Part shown: one piece after another, positions 16,340 to 26,092 of the stretch
How positions within the stretch are numbered: position 1 is the first letter of the stretch
Layout: each line of letters begins with the position of its first letter
From: Chromatiaceae bacterium
GTDB taxonomy: Bacteria > Pseudomonadota > Gammaproteobacteria > Chromatiales > Chromatiaceae
Length of the DNA: 64,000 nucleotides
Direction of reading: 5' to 3'
Assembly (NCBI GenBank): GCA_024235255.1
Contig: JACKMT010000006.1
Location: 124,001-188,000 of the forward strand
Notes under the pieces: model-generated
What the model saw: only the letters and a program-made list of their open reading frames with translations
Told to the model about the DNA's origin: nothing
Databases searched by the model: none
Position numbers and translations under genes: made by a program

Positions 16340-17950
16340 ATGTACGAATTAGTAAATCAAATACTTAGCTACATTCGGGGCATCTGGCGCTACCGCTGGT
16401 GGATTCTGGGTGCAGCGTGGCTTGTTTCCATCGTCGGCTGGATTCAGGTGTCGAAGTTACCGGATCAGTTCAAGGCTTCAGCGCGTGTGTACGTTGACAC
16501 TACAACATTGTTGCAACCCCTGTTGCGAGGTTTGGCTGTAGAGGGTAATGAGCAGCACCAGTTACTGTTGATGACCAATACACTGATGAGCCGCCCGAAT
16601 CTGGAAAAGGTCATGCGCATGGCCGATTTGGATTTACAGGCAAAAACGGAAGCGGATACCGAGGAGTTGATCAATGAACTTAAAGAGAACTTTAGCTTAC
16701 AGTCGGCCGGTAGGGTAAACCTCTATACCATTGCCTATCAGGATGCCAAGCCTGAACTGGCTAAGCTGCTCGTTAAGTCCTTGCTGACGATTTTCGTAGA
16801 GTCCAACATTGGCGAAACCCGCAAAGAGCAGGATTCAGCACGGCAATTTCTGGAGCAGCAGATAGCAGAATATGAACAACGGCTGGTCGAAGCTGAGGAG
16901 CGGAAGACGCGTTTCCAACAGAAGAATCTGGCGTTTCTTCCGAATGAAAGGGGTGATTACTATTCGCGTTTGCAAACAACCCAGGAACAGCTTGCCCAGG
17001 CAGAACTTGAACTGAAAATTCAGCAGGACAGGCTGGTTGTTTTACAACAGCAAATTGAGGATGAGGAGGAGACCGAACCGCTCTTTGGCGAAGAAGATGC
17101 GCTGTTTGATCAACCACTGGAGCTCTCCTCAGAGCTAGACCCCAGAATTGCCAAGCTCGAATCCAATCTTGATGATATGTTGCTTCGGTTTACAGAGAAA
17201 CACCCCGATGTGGTTGCGACACGGCTCACTCTGTCAACTTTGAAGGAGAAACGCGAAGAAGAGCTTGCTCGACGAAAGCGAGATGCAGCGGCCGCAGGTT
17301 CAGGTTCAGCGATCATCGACTCCAACCCTGTCTACCAAGAGATGCGAATTGTCCTGTCGGAAGCTGAAGCTGATATAGCTGCCAAAAAAGCAGTTGTGGA
17401 TGAGTATAAAAAGCGCATTGAAAACTTGTCTGCCGCTGTCGATAAAGTGCTGCAGGTTGAGACAGAGGAGGCACAGCTAAACCGTGACTACGGTATTCTG
17501 TCGCAACAGCATCAAGCGTTGCTCTCCAGGCTTGAATCCGCACGATTAAGCCATGATGTGGATGTTCGCTCAGGCACGGTGCGCTTCCGGATAGTTGACC
17601 CCCCCAGTGTGCCACTGACACCTTCCGGACCGCCGAGAGCCTTGTTGAGCAGTGTAGTGGTACTTGGCGGACTTGTGTTGGGCGTGCTGCTCGCTTTTCT
17701 GATGTCGCAGGTACGGCCTACCTATGACGACAGGGAAGCGTTGAACACGGTGACTGGCTTTCCGGTGCTGGGAAGTGTCAGCATGGTATGGACGAATGCA
17801 CAGATCAGAATTCGTCAGCGCCGGCATTTGGGCTTCCTGTTAGGTCTCCTTGCATTAGTATCCGCATACGGTTTTGTGATGTTTCTTTATCTAACTGATG
17901 TGGATCCAGTCTGGATGCTGCGACGACTGCAAGAGTTAGCTAATGTATAA
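16340..17950 (+). CDS. XrtA-system polysaccharide chain-length determinant (Wzz-type)
   Basis: 536 aa. An N-terminal Wzz domain starts with a membrane helix (WWILGAAWLVSIVGWI, about 24-39). A long periplasmic coiled coil with many Gln/Glu/Lys spans about 160-420. It has the Pro-rich DPPSVPLTPSGPPRALL element and further membrane helices near 440-460 and 500-520. Controls polymer length and docks the tyrosine kinase encoded next. The third C-terminal helix is typical of the exosortase-associated version rather than Wzc. 13 bp follow the export gene. Confidence 0.9.
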   Translation: MYELVNQILSYIRGIWRYRWWILGAAWLVSIVGWIQVSKLPDQFKASARVYVDTTTLLQPLLRGLAVEGNEQHQLLLMTNTLMSRPNLEKVMRMADLDLQAKTEADTEELINELKENFSLQSAGRVNLYTIAYQDAKPELAKLLVKSLLTIFVESNIGETRKEQDSARQFLEQQIAEYEQRLVEAEERKTRFQQKNLAFLPNERGDYYSRLQTTQEQLAQAELELKIQQDRLVVLQQQIEDEEETEPLFGEEDALFDQPLELSSELDPRIAKLESNLDDMLLRFTEKHPDVVATRLTLSTLKEKREEELARRKRDAAAAGSGSAIIDSNPVYQEMRIVLSEAEADIAAKKAVVDEYKKRIENLSAAVDKVLQVETEEAQLNRDYGILSQQHQALLSRLESARLSHDVDVRSGTVRFRIVDPPSVPLTPSGPPRALLSSVVVLGGLVLGVLLAFLMSQVRPTYDDREALNTVTGFPVLGSVSMVWTNAQIRIRQRRHLGFLLGLLALVSAYGFVMFLYLTDVDPVWMLRRLQELANV

Positions 17951-17968
17951 AGCAGAGCGAAAATCGCA

Positions 17969-18925
17969 ATGAGTATTATCGAGAAGGCTGTTGGCAAGCT
18001 TGCTGGAGCGGATTCGGCGAAAGAGCAGGAACTTCAAGAGTTGTCCGATGCCCGGACCAATGGCGAGTTATTATCGGGGATAAGCGATGCTGAAATACAG
18101 CAGTCCCTCGATGGCGCAGAGGGATTCGGCGTGGATACTCCCGGTGGTGCTGCCGTTGATCCAGGTCTTGTGGACATATCGTTTGCTGATTTGAATCTTG
18201 AGGGTATTCTCTCACCACAGTCAGGTAGATCGAGACTGGACGAAGAGTACCGTATGATCAAGCGCCCGCTGTTGGTAAGAGCGTTTGACGGGCGCAATCT
18301 GGGTGGCCGGCCGCTGAATCTGATCATGGTCACCAGCGCGATTTCCGGCGAAGGTAAAACCTATACGACATTGAATCTGGCGATCTCCATTGCCATGGAG
18401 CTTGATCGTACGATCCTGATGGTGGACTCCGATCTGGCGAAACCCAGCCTTTCACGATTGTTGGGTATCAGCGACCGTCCCGGTTTTACCGAGTGTCTTA
18501 ACGATCAAAGCCTCGATTTGGGCCAGTTTCTGCTTAAAACAGATGTGCCAAAATTGTCGGTTCTTCCGGCAGGTACACGCAACAACCGGGCTACCGAGCT
18601 GCTGGCAAGCAACAGCATGAGTGCGAGATTGGAGGAACTGTCATCGCGCTATTCCGACCGTATCGTATTGTTCGATTCTCCACCGCTGCTGGCAACCAGT
18701 GAATCGAGTGTCCTCGCAAGCCATATGGGGCAGGTGGCAGTGGTGGTGGAATACGGGGCAACGCCTCGGTTTATGATCAAGGAAGCCTTACAATTACTGC
18801 ATAACGAAGATTCTGTTTCACTTATTTTGAACAAGACACGGGATGATTTCCTGGCCAAGCATGTGGGGGGATATGGATATGGCTATGGTAAGGGGTATGG
18901 TTATGGAGCCTACGGAGATAAGTAA
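17969..18925 (+). CDS. XrtA-associated tyrosine autokinase (BY-kinase)
   Basis: 318 aa, cytoplasmic. EEYRMIKRPLL precedes the kinase domain; Walker A SAISGEGKT (123-131), Walker A' ILMVDSDLAKP (149-159), and Walker B IVLFDSPPLL. The C-terminus is a Tyr/Gly tail (299-318) with six tyrosines alternating with Gly, the autophosphorylation cluster. Works with the chain-length protein upstream (18 bp gap) to regulate polymerisation and export. The first about 80 residues are a variable, acidic region. Confidence 0.93.
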   Translation: MSIIEKAVGKLAGADSAKEQELQELSDARTNGELLSGISDAEIQQSLDGAEGFGVDTPGGAAVDPGLVDISFADLNLEGILSPQSGRSRLDEEYRMIKRPLLVRAFDGRNLGGRPLNLIMVTSAISGEGKTYTTLNLAISIAMELDRTILMVDSDLAKPSLSRLLGISDRPGFTECLNDQSLDLGQFLLKTDVPKLSVLPAGTRNNRATELLASNSMSARLEELSSRYSDRIVLFDSPPLLATSESSVLASHMGQVAVVVEYGATPRFMIKEALQLLHNEDSVSLILNKTRDDFLAKHVGGYGYGYGKGYGYGAYGDK

Positions 18926-18928
18926 ATA

Positions 18929-20449
18929 ATGCAGCAGGGGAGGGTATCCAGACTGGCATACCTGCTGGCGCTGCTATCGGGATTCTTTGCTGAGCAGGTG
19001 TTTGCAGCAAAAGACTGGGATGCAAATGCCGGGCTTACGACCCAGGCAATCTTCAGTGATAATGTGCATCTGGAAAAGAGTAATAAACAGAGCGATCTGG
19101 GTGTGCGTGTCACCCCAAGCATCGGCTTACAGAAGGACACCCGTTACAACAAGCTCTCCTTTCAGTATGGTTTGAGTTACCTCGAGCACTTGAGTATACC
19201 GGTACAGGGAGATTACCAGCACAATTTAACGGCCAATTGGAATTCAGAACTGTATAGAGACACACTGTTTCTGGATCTGCGGGCGAATGCCGGTCAGACA
19301 CTGACATCGCGGACAGGTGCCAATCGTGGTGATGACTTTACTTCCGGGAATACGATACAAACATTCGTCTATTCCATCAGCCCATATACGAGACACCATT
19401 TTGGTACCATCGCTGATCTGGAAGTCAGATATACCAATGATGGAGTGTTCCTTGACAGTGATTCTGCGAGTAACAGCAGCAGCAACAGGGTGAACTTCTC
19501 ATTAAACAGCGGAAGGGGGTTTAAAGCTGTAGCTTGGGATGTCATTGGCAGCTACCGCCTGGTGGAGCAGGAGGATTCCGGAGACGACGATAGCTACGCT
19601 GATGCTCGGGCTTCGGTGAGCTATGCACTGAACAGGTATTGGGCGCCGAATCTCTTTGTCGCTTACGAAGATAATGAAATAGAAACCAGCTCGAAAAAGC
19701 CAAGTGAAGTAATCTATGGCGCAGGTATTACCTGGACACCGAATAGATCGCTCGCGGTCAATTTATCCATCAACTCGGAAAGCAATATTGGGGGTGGGGT
19801 CATCTGGACGCCGTCCAAACGAACAGAGTTGGAGCTTTCCTACGGAGATGACCCGTTCAACGAATCTTTTCTGTTCAAGTTGAAGCATCGTTCCAGACGG
19901 AGCGTCATTAGTGCCAGCTACAGCGAGAATCATACGACAACATCAAGAGATGAATTGCTTGAACGGCAAACTTTCGAACTGGTCGACAGTTTCGGAAACA
20001 CCATTGTGGATCCGATCACAGGGCAGCCCATTCTGGTCGAACAAGACAGCCCGGACCTTAATGATGAAACCTATGTGTTGAGTCGCTTTGAACTAGGATA
20101 CGATGTCAATATCGGACGACGCGACTCGCTTTCATTCAGCGCACACCACACGAACCGCGACTATCAGGTGTCGCGGAGAAGTGAAACCAATTGGGGAATC
20201 AATGCACACTGGTCCCACATTCTGGCAGCCAATCTGAGATCTAACCTCAGAATCGCGTGGGATACATTCGACGGTGATACGGATGCAGACGACAGCATAG
20301 ATTGGAGTCTGGGATCCGCCCTCACCTATAACTTGACAAGCAAAACCTCGTTAACACTGGATCTGCAGCATCGTGTAAATGACGCGTCAACTGCAGCGTC
20401 CGGTTACACCGAAAACAGGGTCACTATGACACTGGGGACGAGTTGGTAG
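18929..20449 (+). CDS. PEP-CTERM-system outer-membrane beta-barrel protein (TIGR03016-like)
   Basis: 506 aa. Signal peptide ending AEQVFAAKD (about 20-28), then WDANAGLTTQAIFSDNVHLE and repeated amphipathic strands ending in aromatic residues. The last residues ENRVTMTLGTSW end in Trp, as outer-membrane barrels do. This fits the conserved exosortase-locus protein of about 500 residues that lies between the tyrosine kinase and the ATPase. Probably forms an outer-membrane channel or anchor; role not established. Separated from the kinase by 3 bp. Confidence 0.85.
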   Translation: MQQGRVSRLAYLLALLSGFFAEQVFAAKDWDANAGLTTQAIFSDNVHLEKSNKQSDLGVRVTPSIGLQKDTRYNKLSFQYGLSYLEHLSIPVQGDYQHNLTANWNSELYRDTLFLDLRANAGQTLTSRTGANRGDDFTSGNTIQTFVYSISPYTRHHFGTIADLEVRYTNDGVFLDSDSASNSSSNRVNFSLNSGRGFKAVAWDVIGSYRLVEQEDSGDDDSYADARASVSYALNRYWAPNLFVAYEDNEIETSSKKPSEVIYGAGITWTPNRSLAVNLSINSESNIGGGVIWTPSKRTELELSYGDDPFNESFLFKLKHRSRRSVISASYSENHTTTSRDELLERQTFELVDSFGNTIVDPITGQPILVEQDSPDLNDETYVLSRFELGYDVNIGRRDSLSFSAHHTNRDYQVSRRSETNWGINAHWSHILAANLRSNLRIAWDTFDGDTDADDSIDWSLGSALTYNLTSKTSLTLDLQHRVNDASTAASGYTENRVTMTLGTSW

Positions 20450-20455
20450 GAAGTT

Positions 20456-21526
20456 ATGTACCGAAAATTTTATGGGTTAAATGACAAACCGTTTCAGTTG
20501 AGTCCGGATTCACGTTTTTACTTTAACAGTAAACCGCACAACAGGGCTATGGCCTACCTCCGCTATGGTCTTGAGAAGCGAGAAGGATTTATCGTAATCA
20601 CCGGTGGTATCGGTACCGGCAAGACAATGCTCGTTCGTCACTTGCTAAGTGAGCTGGAATCAAGCGATGTCATTGCTGCGCAACTGGTGACGACTCAGGT
20701 TGATCCTGAAGATATGCTGCGTATTGTCTGCTCCTCTTTTGGTCTTGGCCAGGAGAGTGCCCCGAAATCAACTCTGCTGGACAAGCTGGAAAAGTTTTTC
20801 AGAGCCAGGGATGCAGAAGGTAAACGTGTGCTGCTGGTGGTAGACGAAGCACAAAATCTTCCCCCTCGCTCCATAGAAGAGTTGAGGATGCTTTCCAATT
20901 TTCAGATCGGCGGAAAGTCGCTGCTGCAGAGCTTTTTGTTGGGACAGATCGAGTTTGATCACACGATACAGTCACCGGGCATGGAACAGTTTCGCCAGCG
21001 TATCATCGCGGCACTTCACCTTAAGGCGATGGATTCCGAAGAGACGAGGAATTACATCGAATTCAGGTTAGGTTTGGTTGGCTGGAAAGACGATCCACAA
21101 ATTACAGCAGGTGCCTTTGAACAGATTTACGATTTCACAAAAGGGGTGCCAAGGCGCATTAATAATCTGTGTGATCGCCTGTTTCTATTCGGCTGTCTTG
21201 AAGAACGGCACCTGCTTGATGAAGGTGCGGTGCGGTCAGTTATTAGCGAAATCGAGGAAGAGGGCCTCGGGACTGCAGCTGCCCCGCAGTCAAGCCCCGG
21301 TTCCGCGTTAAGGAGTAAAACGCAGACACCGGCAACCACACCCGATTTCCAAACTGATTTTGCTATATCTGACAACATACCGGCCGGAGATCAGTTAATG
21401 CAGCGGTTGAATGTGTTGGAGAGGGAGATACAGCAATTAAAGAAGAACCTGCAGCATGAAAAAAAGCTGTTGCGAAAAGCTATTCTGATTCAGATGGACA
21501 TGGATGTAGAAGATGAAATTAGTTAG
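20456..21526 (+). CDS. XrtA-associated AAA ATPase (ExeA/TIGR03015-like)
   Basis: 356 aa. MYRKFYGLNDKPFQLSPD is the hallmark opening of this family. Walker A GGIGTGKT (50-57), Walker B LLVVDEAQNL (about 123-132), sensor-like GQIEFD, and GVPRRINNLCDR. A C-terminal coiled coil (MQRLNVLEREIQQLKKN) follows a Thr/Pro-rich linker. Thought to energise or organise the exopolysaccharide/PEP-CTERM machinery at the inner membrane; exact job unknown. Confidence 0.92.
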   Translation: MYRKFYGLNDKPFQLSPDSRFYFNSKPHNRAMAYLRYGLEKREGFIVITGGIGTGKTMLVRHLLSELESSDVIAAQLVTTQVDPEDMLRIVCSSFGLGQESAPKSTLLDKLEKFFRARDAEGKRVLLVVDEAQNLPPRSIEELRMLSNFQIGGKSLLQSFLLGQIEFDHTIQSPGMEQFRQRIIAALHLKAMDSEETRNYIEFRLGLVGWKDDPQITAGAFEQIYDFTKGVPRRINNLCDRLFLFGCLEERHLLDEGAVRSVISEIEEEGLGTAAAPQSSPGSALRSKTQTPATTPDFQTDFAISDNIPAGDQLMQRLNVLEREIQQLKKNLQHEKKLLRKAILIQMDMDVEDEIS

Positions 21527-21571
21527 CACTTTCCACTTTTTGCTTTTCCCGCAAGTGAAACTTTTTTAATC

Positions 21572-22711
21572 ATGCCGATTAAAATATTGTGCGTTGTCGG
21601 CGCGCGGCCGAATTTTATGAAAATTGCCCCGATCATGCGGGCATTCAATAAGCGTGACAGTGGAATAGAAGCGCGACTGTTACACACCGGCCAACATTAC
21701 GATAAGGAGATGAAGGCCGCTTTTTTCGACCAGTTAGGTATTCCTGAGCCCGATGTGGATCTTGGAGTCGGTTCAGGAACGCACACCCAGCAGACCGCAG
21801 AGATTATGCTGCGCTTCGAATCTGAAGTTGATGCCTGGATGCCCAATGCCGTCCTGGTCGTGGGGGATGTTAATTCAACCATTGCGTGTGCGTTGGTCGC
21901 GGCCAAGAAGAGCATCCCAGTTATCCACGTTGAGGCGGGTCTCCGCAGTTATGACAGGGAGATGCCGGAAGAGATAAATAGAGTTCTTACAGACCAGATA
22001 TCAGATCTGTTGTTTACCACAGAGAAAGACGCCGAAGCCAATCTTGCACGGGAAGGTATCGACAGCGAGCGGGTGCGCTTTGTCGGCAATGTGATGATCG
22101 ATACCTTGATGATGAACCGGGAAAGAGCTGTGCCCGCAGTCCAGACCATCTCGGGAATCGATGACGCAGGGCTGGTAAAGGATTCGGCATCAGGCTACGC
22201 CTTGGTGACGCTGCATCGTCCTGCGAATGTAGATGTGCCGGAAGTGCTTGAACGTCTACTTAAAACTCTGGTTGAGATCAGTCGACAGGTGCCCATCATA
22301 TTCCCGGTGCACCCACGCACCCGGGCTCATATCAGGACGGGAGGCTTGCAAGGTTTGCTGCAGCAGGGGCGAATCGCGATGCTGCCGCCACTCGGATATC
22401 TTGAACTGCTTGGTCTGATGGAGTCGGCTAAAGTTGTGCTCACCGATTCGGGCGGTATACAGGAAGAGACAACAGCGCTCGGCGTCCCCTGCATCACTTT
22501 GCGGGAGAATACAGAACGACCAATCACCGTATCACAGGGGACCAATACGATAGTTGGGTCAAATCCTGAGCGGATTATGGCAGCATTCGATGAAGTGATG
22601 AAGACAGGCGGCAAGGCAGGACGCGTACCGGAGCTTTGGGATGGCAGGGCGGCAGAACGTATTGCCAGCGAGATCTGTAAATCAATGAGCTCGAGTTCGC
22701 TCAACTCTTGA
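21572..22711 (+). CDS. wecB: UDP-N-acetylglucosamine 2-epimerase (non-hydrolysing)
   Basis: 379 aa. Interconverts UDP-GlcNAc and UDP-ManNAc. VVGARPNFMKIAPI at the N-terminus, GQHYDKEM, HVEAGLRSYDREMPEEINR, the HRPANVD stretch and DSGGIQEET near 290-300 are all diagnostic. Supplies ManNAc, or a precursor of ManNAcA, to the polymer. A normal member of the locus. No UDP-ManNAc dehydrogenase (wecC) is in the window. Confidence 0.94.
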   Translation: MPIKILCVVGARPNFMKIAPIMRAFNKRDSGIEARLLHTGQHYDKEMKAAFFDQLGIPEPDVDLGVGSGTHTQQTAEIMLRFESEVDAWMPNAVLVVGDVNSTIACALVAAKKSIPVIHVEAGLRSYDREMPEEINRVLTDQISDLLFTTEKDAEANLAREGIDSERVRFVGNVMIDTLMMNRERAVPAVQTISGIDDAGLVKDSASGYALVTLHRPANVDVPEVLERLLKTLVEISRQVPIIFPVHPRTRAHIRTGGLQGLLQQGRIAMLPPLGYLELLGLMESAKVVLTDSGGIQEETTALGVPCITLRENTERPITVSQGTNTIVGSNPERIMAAFDEVMKTGGKAGRVPELWDGRAAERIASEICKSMSSSSLNS

Positions 22712-22780
22712 CTGTCGATTTATCTGCGGCGTTTGCCTGCTGTTTCAGGTTATCCGGACTCTGCCAATTTAGCGAGCACA

Positions 22781-23638
22781 GTGAATACTACTACCGTAAA
22801 TGCCATGACTGTCGATGTGGAGGACTACTTCCAGGTCTCCGCTTTCGAACCATACATAGATAAAGCAGCCTGGAATCGCATTCCCTGCCGGGTTGAAGCG
22901 AACATGGACAGAATTCTCCAGCTGTTCGCGGAAAGGCGTGTCAAGGCTACTTTCTTTACCTTAGGCTGGTTGGCGCAGCGTTATCCGCAGCTGATCAAGC
23001 GTGTGGTGCAGGAAGGGCATGAATTGGCCAGTCACGGTTGGGATCATGTGCGGGTTGCGAAGCAGACCCCCGCGCAGTTTCAGGACGACATAACGAAAAC
23101 CAAAGCGCTGCTGGAAGATATATCGGGGCAACGCATTAAAGGCTACAGGGCAGCGAGCTACTCAATTGGTGCGAATAATCTCTGGGCGCATGAATTGCTG
23201 GCGGATACCGGTCATGAGTACAGTTCAAGTATTGTCCCCATCAGGCATGATCTCTACGGAATACCGGACGCGCCGCGTTTTGCCTATAAGACAGCAGAAG
23301 GACGACTGCTGGAAATTCCTATTACTACAGTGCGTCTTGGTGGCCGCAATCTTTCCTGCGGAGGAGGAGGCTGGTTTCGACTTTTTCCTTATGCGTTCAG
23401 CCGATGGGCGATGACGCGGGTGAACCAACGGGATGCGGAGCCGACAGTATTCTATTTTCACCCCTGGGAGATCGATCCTGAACAACCTCGCCAACTTGGT
23501 GTTAGTGCCAAGACCCGATTCCGTCATTATCTCAATTTGAACAGAATGTACCCTCGCCTGGTGAATCTGATCGATGATTTTCGATGGGACCGAATGGATC
23601 ATGTTTTTCTTGGTGATGCCAACGCGAATACGCGCTAG
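22781..23638 (+). CDS. XrtA-system polysaccharide deacetylase (NodB fold)
   Basis: I chose GTG 22781, giving VNTTTVNAMTVDVEDYF; relatives begin only a few residues before this motif. TTG 22733 and ATG 22805 remain possible. About 285 aa. NodB motifs: TVDVEDYF (catalytic and metal Asp), ELASHGWDHV (metal His pair), GYRAASYSIG, and FYFHPWEID near the end. Removes acetyl groups from amino sugars of the polymer. Neighbours wecB and the FemAB gene are the standard set. Confidence 0.88.
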   Translation: MNTTTVNAMTVDVEDYFQVSAFEPYIDKAAWNRIPCRVEANMDRILQLFAERRVKATFFTLGWLAQRYPQLIKRVVQEGHELASHGWDHVRVAKQTPAQFQDDITKTKALLEDISGQRIKGYRAASYSIGANNLWAHELLADTGHEYSSSIVPIRHDLYGIPDAPRFAYKTAEGRLLEIPITTVRLGGRNLSCGGGGWFRLFPYAFSRWAMTRVNQRDAEPTVFYFHPWEIDPEQPRQLGVSAKTRFRHYLNLNRMYPRLVNLIDDFRWDRMDHVFLGDANANTR

Positions 23639-23808
23639 CTCAGAACTGAGAAATATACAGATCAATCGCCACTCTTATCGGTCCTCAATATTGTCGGGTC
23701 AACGCCGCTAATCTACAAAAGTCAACCAGACAGCGACAGCTTACTGAACCTTGGGATTTTGATACTCTTACGCCGCTTGAATACGGCAAAATTTATAGCG
23801 ACAGCGGA

Positions 23809-24843
23809 GTGCCAATGGATTTTCAAATCCTCGAACTGAATGAAGCAGAGTTCATGCGTTGGGACGCGTTTGTCGAAGCAACACCCGATGCGACATTTTT
23901 TCACCGTTCTGGTTGGAAAACGGTTATCGAGCAAGTATTCGGACATTCGACACACTATATTTACGCGGAGCGAGATGGACGGATCGAAGGTATTCTCCCG
24001 CTTGCGCACATCAAGAGTTTTCTATTTGGCAATACACTCGTCTCTACACCTTTTTGTGTATATGGCGGTATTGTCGCCACCCACACTGAAGCAGCTGAGC
24101 TGCTGCGCAGGCACGCATGCGATTTAGCGCAAGCGTTAAGCGTTGACAGCCTTGAACTGAGAAACCTCACACCGTCGGGCGTTAGTTGGCCCACGAAAGA
24201 TCTTTACGTCACTTTTCGCAAGGAGATAGATCCGGATCCTGAAATCAATTTGAAGGCGATCCCGAGAAAACAGAGAGCGATGGTCCGCAAGGGCATCAAT
24301 GAAGGTCTTGTAAGTGAGACGGACAATGGCTGGCAGCGGCTCTTCCGGGTCTATTCCGAAAGCGTCAGGAATTTGGGTACACCGGTCTTTCCCGCCAGTT
24401 TGTTTCGTATTCTGCGCCAAGTCTTCGGCGACGATTGCGAAGTGCTGATGGTCACCCATGAAGGCCAGGATATCGCCGGTGTAATGAGTTTCTATTTTCG
24501 GGATCAGGTGTTGCCTTACTACGGAGGTAGTGTCTCTCAGGCGCGCATGCTGAAAGGAAATGACTTTATGTACTGGGAATTGATGAGAAGAGCAGGCGAG
24601 CGAGGTATCAAGATATTTGACTATGGACGAAGTAAAGAGGGCACAGGCTCCTACAGCTTTAAAAGAAATTGGGGTTTTAAACCCGAGCCTCTCTACTATG
24701 AAAACTATCTGGTGAAGTCTGATTCTATCCCTGAGGTCAATCCGATGAATCCGAAATACCAGCTCTTTATCAGGGCTTGGAAGAGACTTCCCTTACCCGT
24801 TGCCAACTTTATTGGACCGATGCTGGCAAGGAGCTTGGGATAG
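23809..24843 (+). CDS. FemAB-family XrtA/PEP-CTERM-associated protein
   Basis: 344 aa with a GNAT/FemAB fold: RWDAFVEATPDATFFHRSGW at the start, KQRAMVRKGINEG, PYYGGSVSQARMLKGNDF and FDYGRSKEGTGSYSFK near the end, the stretch conserved in the exosortase-associated group. Related proteins transfer amino acids from aminoacyl-tRNA or acyl groups, so it may add an aminoacyl or acyl substituent to the glycan. 170 bp separate it from the deacetylase; nothing clear is seen in that gap. Confidence 0.88.
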   Translation: MPMDFQILELNEAEFMRWDAFVEATPDATFFHRSGWKTVIEQVFGHSTHYIYAERDGRIEGILPLAHIKSFLFGNTLVSTPFCVYGGIVATHTEAAELLRRHACDLAQALSVDSLELRNLTPSGVSWPTKDLYVTFRKEIDPDPEINLKAIPRKQRAMVRKGINEGLVSETDNGWQRLFRVYSESVRNLGTPVFPASLFRILRQVFGDDCEVLMVTHEGQDIAGVMSFYFRDQVLPYYGGSVSQARMLKGNDFMYWELMRRAGERGIKIFDYGRSKEGTGSYSFKRNWGFKPEPLYYENYLVKSDSIPEVNPMNPKYQLFIRAWKRLPLPVANFIGPMLARSLG

Positions 24844-24895
24844 TGTTTGTCCGGAAACACCGACCTTTTAAAATTCATGTCATACAGGCCCTAGT

Positions 24896-26092
24896 TTGAA
24901 ACCCGCCCTTCTCTTCTTGAGTCATCGCATTCCTTATCCGCCTAACAAAGGGGATAAGATTCGCTCGTTCCATTTGCTCAAGTATCTGGCAAAAAGATAC
25001 CGGATATTTCTGGCGGCATTTATCGATGATCCGGCGGATTGGCAGTATGCGGAGAAACTGTCGGAGTGGTGTGAGCAGACACATTTCATCGAATTGAAAT
25101 CAACGCTGGGAAAAATTCGCAGTCTGAAAGGATTCCTGACAGGAGAGCCGCTGACGCTGCCCTATTATTATAGTTCGGATATGGCAGCCTGGGTTTCTGA
25201 GATAATGGCACAGGAGTCTGTCGGGAATATTCTGGTTTTCTCATCTTCCATGGCCCAATATGTCAAATGTGGCAGATTTGCGGATATCAACAGGATCATT
25301 GATTTTGTAGACGTTGATTCAGACAAGTGGCGTCAGTACGCCGAGAAAAAAAACTGGCCGATGAGCTGGGTATATCGCAGGGAGGCGAGACAACTGCTGA
25401 ACTATGAGAGAGAAATAGCTGCGACATTCTCTGCAAGTCTGCTGGTTTCAAAGATGGAGGCAAAACTGTTCAAAGAGTTGGCACCGGAGAGTGCAAGCAG
25501 GATCACTTATTGCAGCAATGGTGTAGATATCTCGGCATTCGATCCGGCAGTCGATTTCCCAAACCCGTTTCAGGATGCCGGACCGCACATCGTGTTTACC
25601 GGGGCAATGGACTACTGGCCCAACGAGGACGCAGTTGTCTGGTTTGTCAACGAGGTGCTCCCTGCTGCAAAGAAAAAATGGCCGTCCCTCATGTTTTTTA
25701 TCGTAGGGAGCAGACCATCGGATAATGTCAAGTCGCTGGGTAACATCAGCAGTGTTGTGGTTACTGGCCGGGTTCCTGATGTCAAACCCTATCTTCAGCA
25801 TGCGACAGCAGTAATTGCTCCGATGCGTATTGCCAGGGGCATACAGAATAAAGTCCTTGAGGCAATGGCAATGGCGAAACCGGTCATTGTCTCTCCGATG
25901 GGGCTGGAGGGCATAGACGCAGAGCATGGCAAAGAGGTGTTGATTGCCAGTGAGGCTGATGATTACATCGAGGCGCTTGACCAGATTATTTCAGGTTTAA
26001 ATAGCCAGCTCGGTTTATATGCAAGAGGTAGAATCCTAAGCGATTTCAGCTGGGAGAATACGTTACCGAAAATAGATCAATGGCTAATTTAA
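24896..26092 (+). CDS. Glycosyltransferase, XrtA-associated TIGR03087-like
   Basis: 398 aa from a TTG start at 24896, chosen because KPALLFLSHRIPYPPNKGDK is the family's conserved beginning. GT-B fold: FDPAVDFPNPF and FTGAMDYWPNEDAV begin the C-terminal domain; APMRIARGIQNKVLEAMAM is the nucleotide-sugar binding region with the conserved Glu. Adds a sugar to the lipid-linked repeat on the cytoplasmic side. Overlaps the next glycosyltransferase by 13 bp. Confidence 0.9.
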   Translation: MKPALLFLSHRIPYPPNKGDKIRSFHLLKYLAKRYRIFLAAFIDDPADWQYAEKLSEWCEQTHFIELKSTLGKIRSLKGFLTGEPLTLPYYYSSDMAAWVSEIMAQESVGNILVFSSSMAQYVKCGRFADINRIIDFVDVDSDKWRQYAEKKNWPMSWVYRREARQLLNYEREIAATFSASLLVSKMEAKLFKELAPESASRITYCSNGVDISAFDPAVDFPNPFQDAGPHIVFTGAMDYWPNEDAVVWFVNEVLPAAKKKWPSLMFFIVGSRPSDNVKSLGNISSVVVTGRVPDVKPYLQHATAVIAPMRIARGIQNKVLEAMAMAKPVIVSPMGLEGIDAEHGKEVLIASEADDYIEALDQIISGLNSQLGLYARGRILSDFSWENTLPKIDQWLI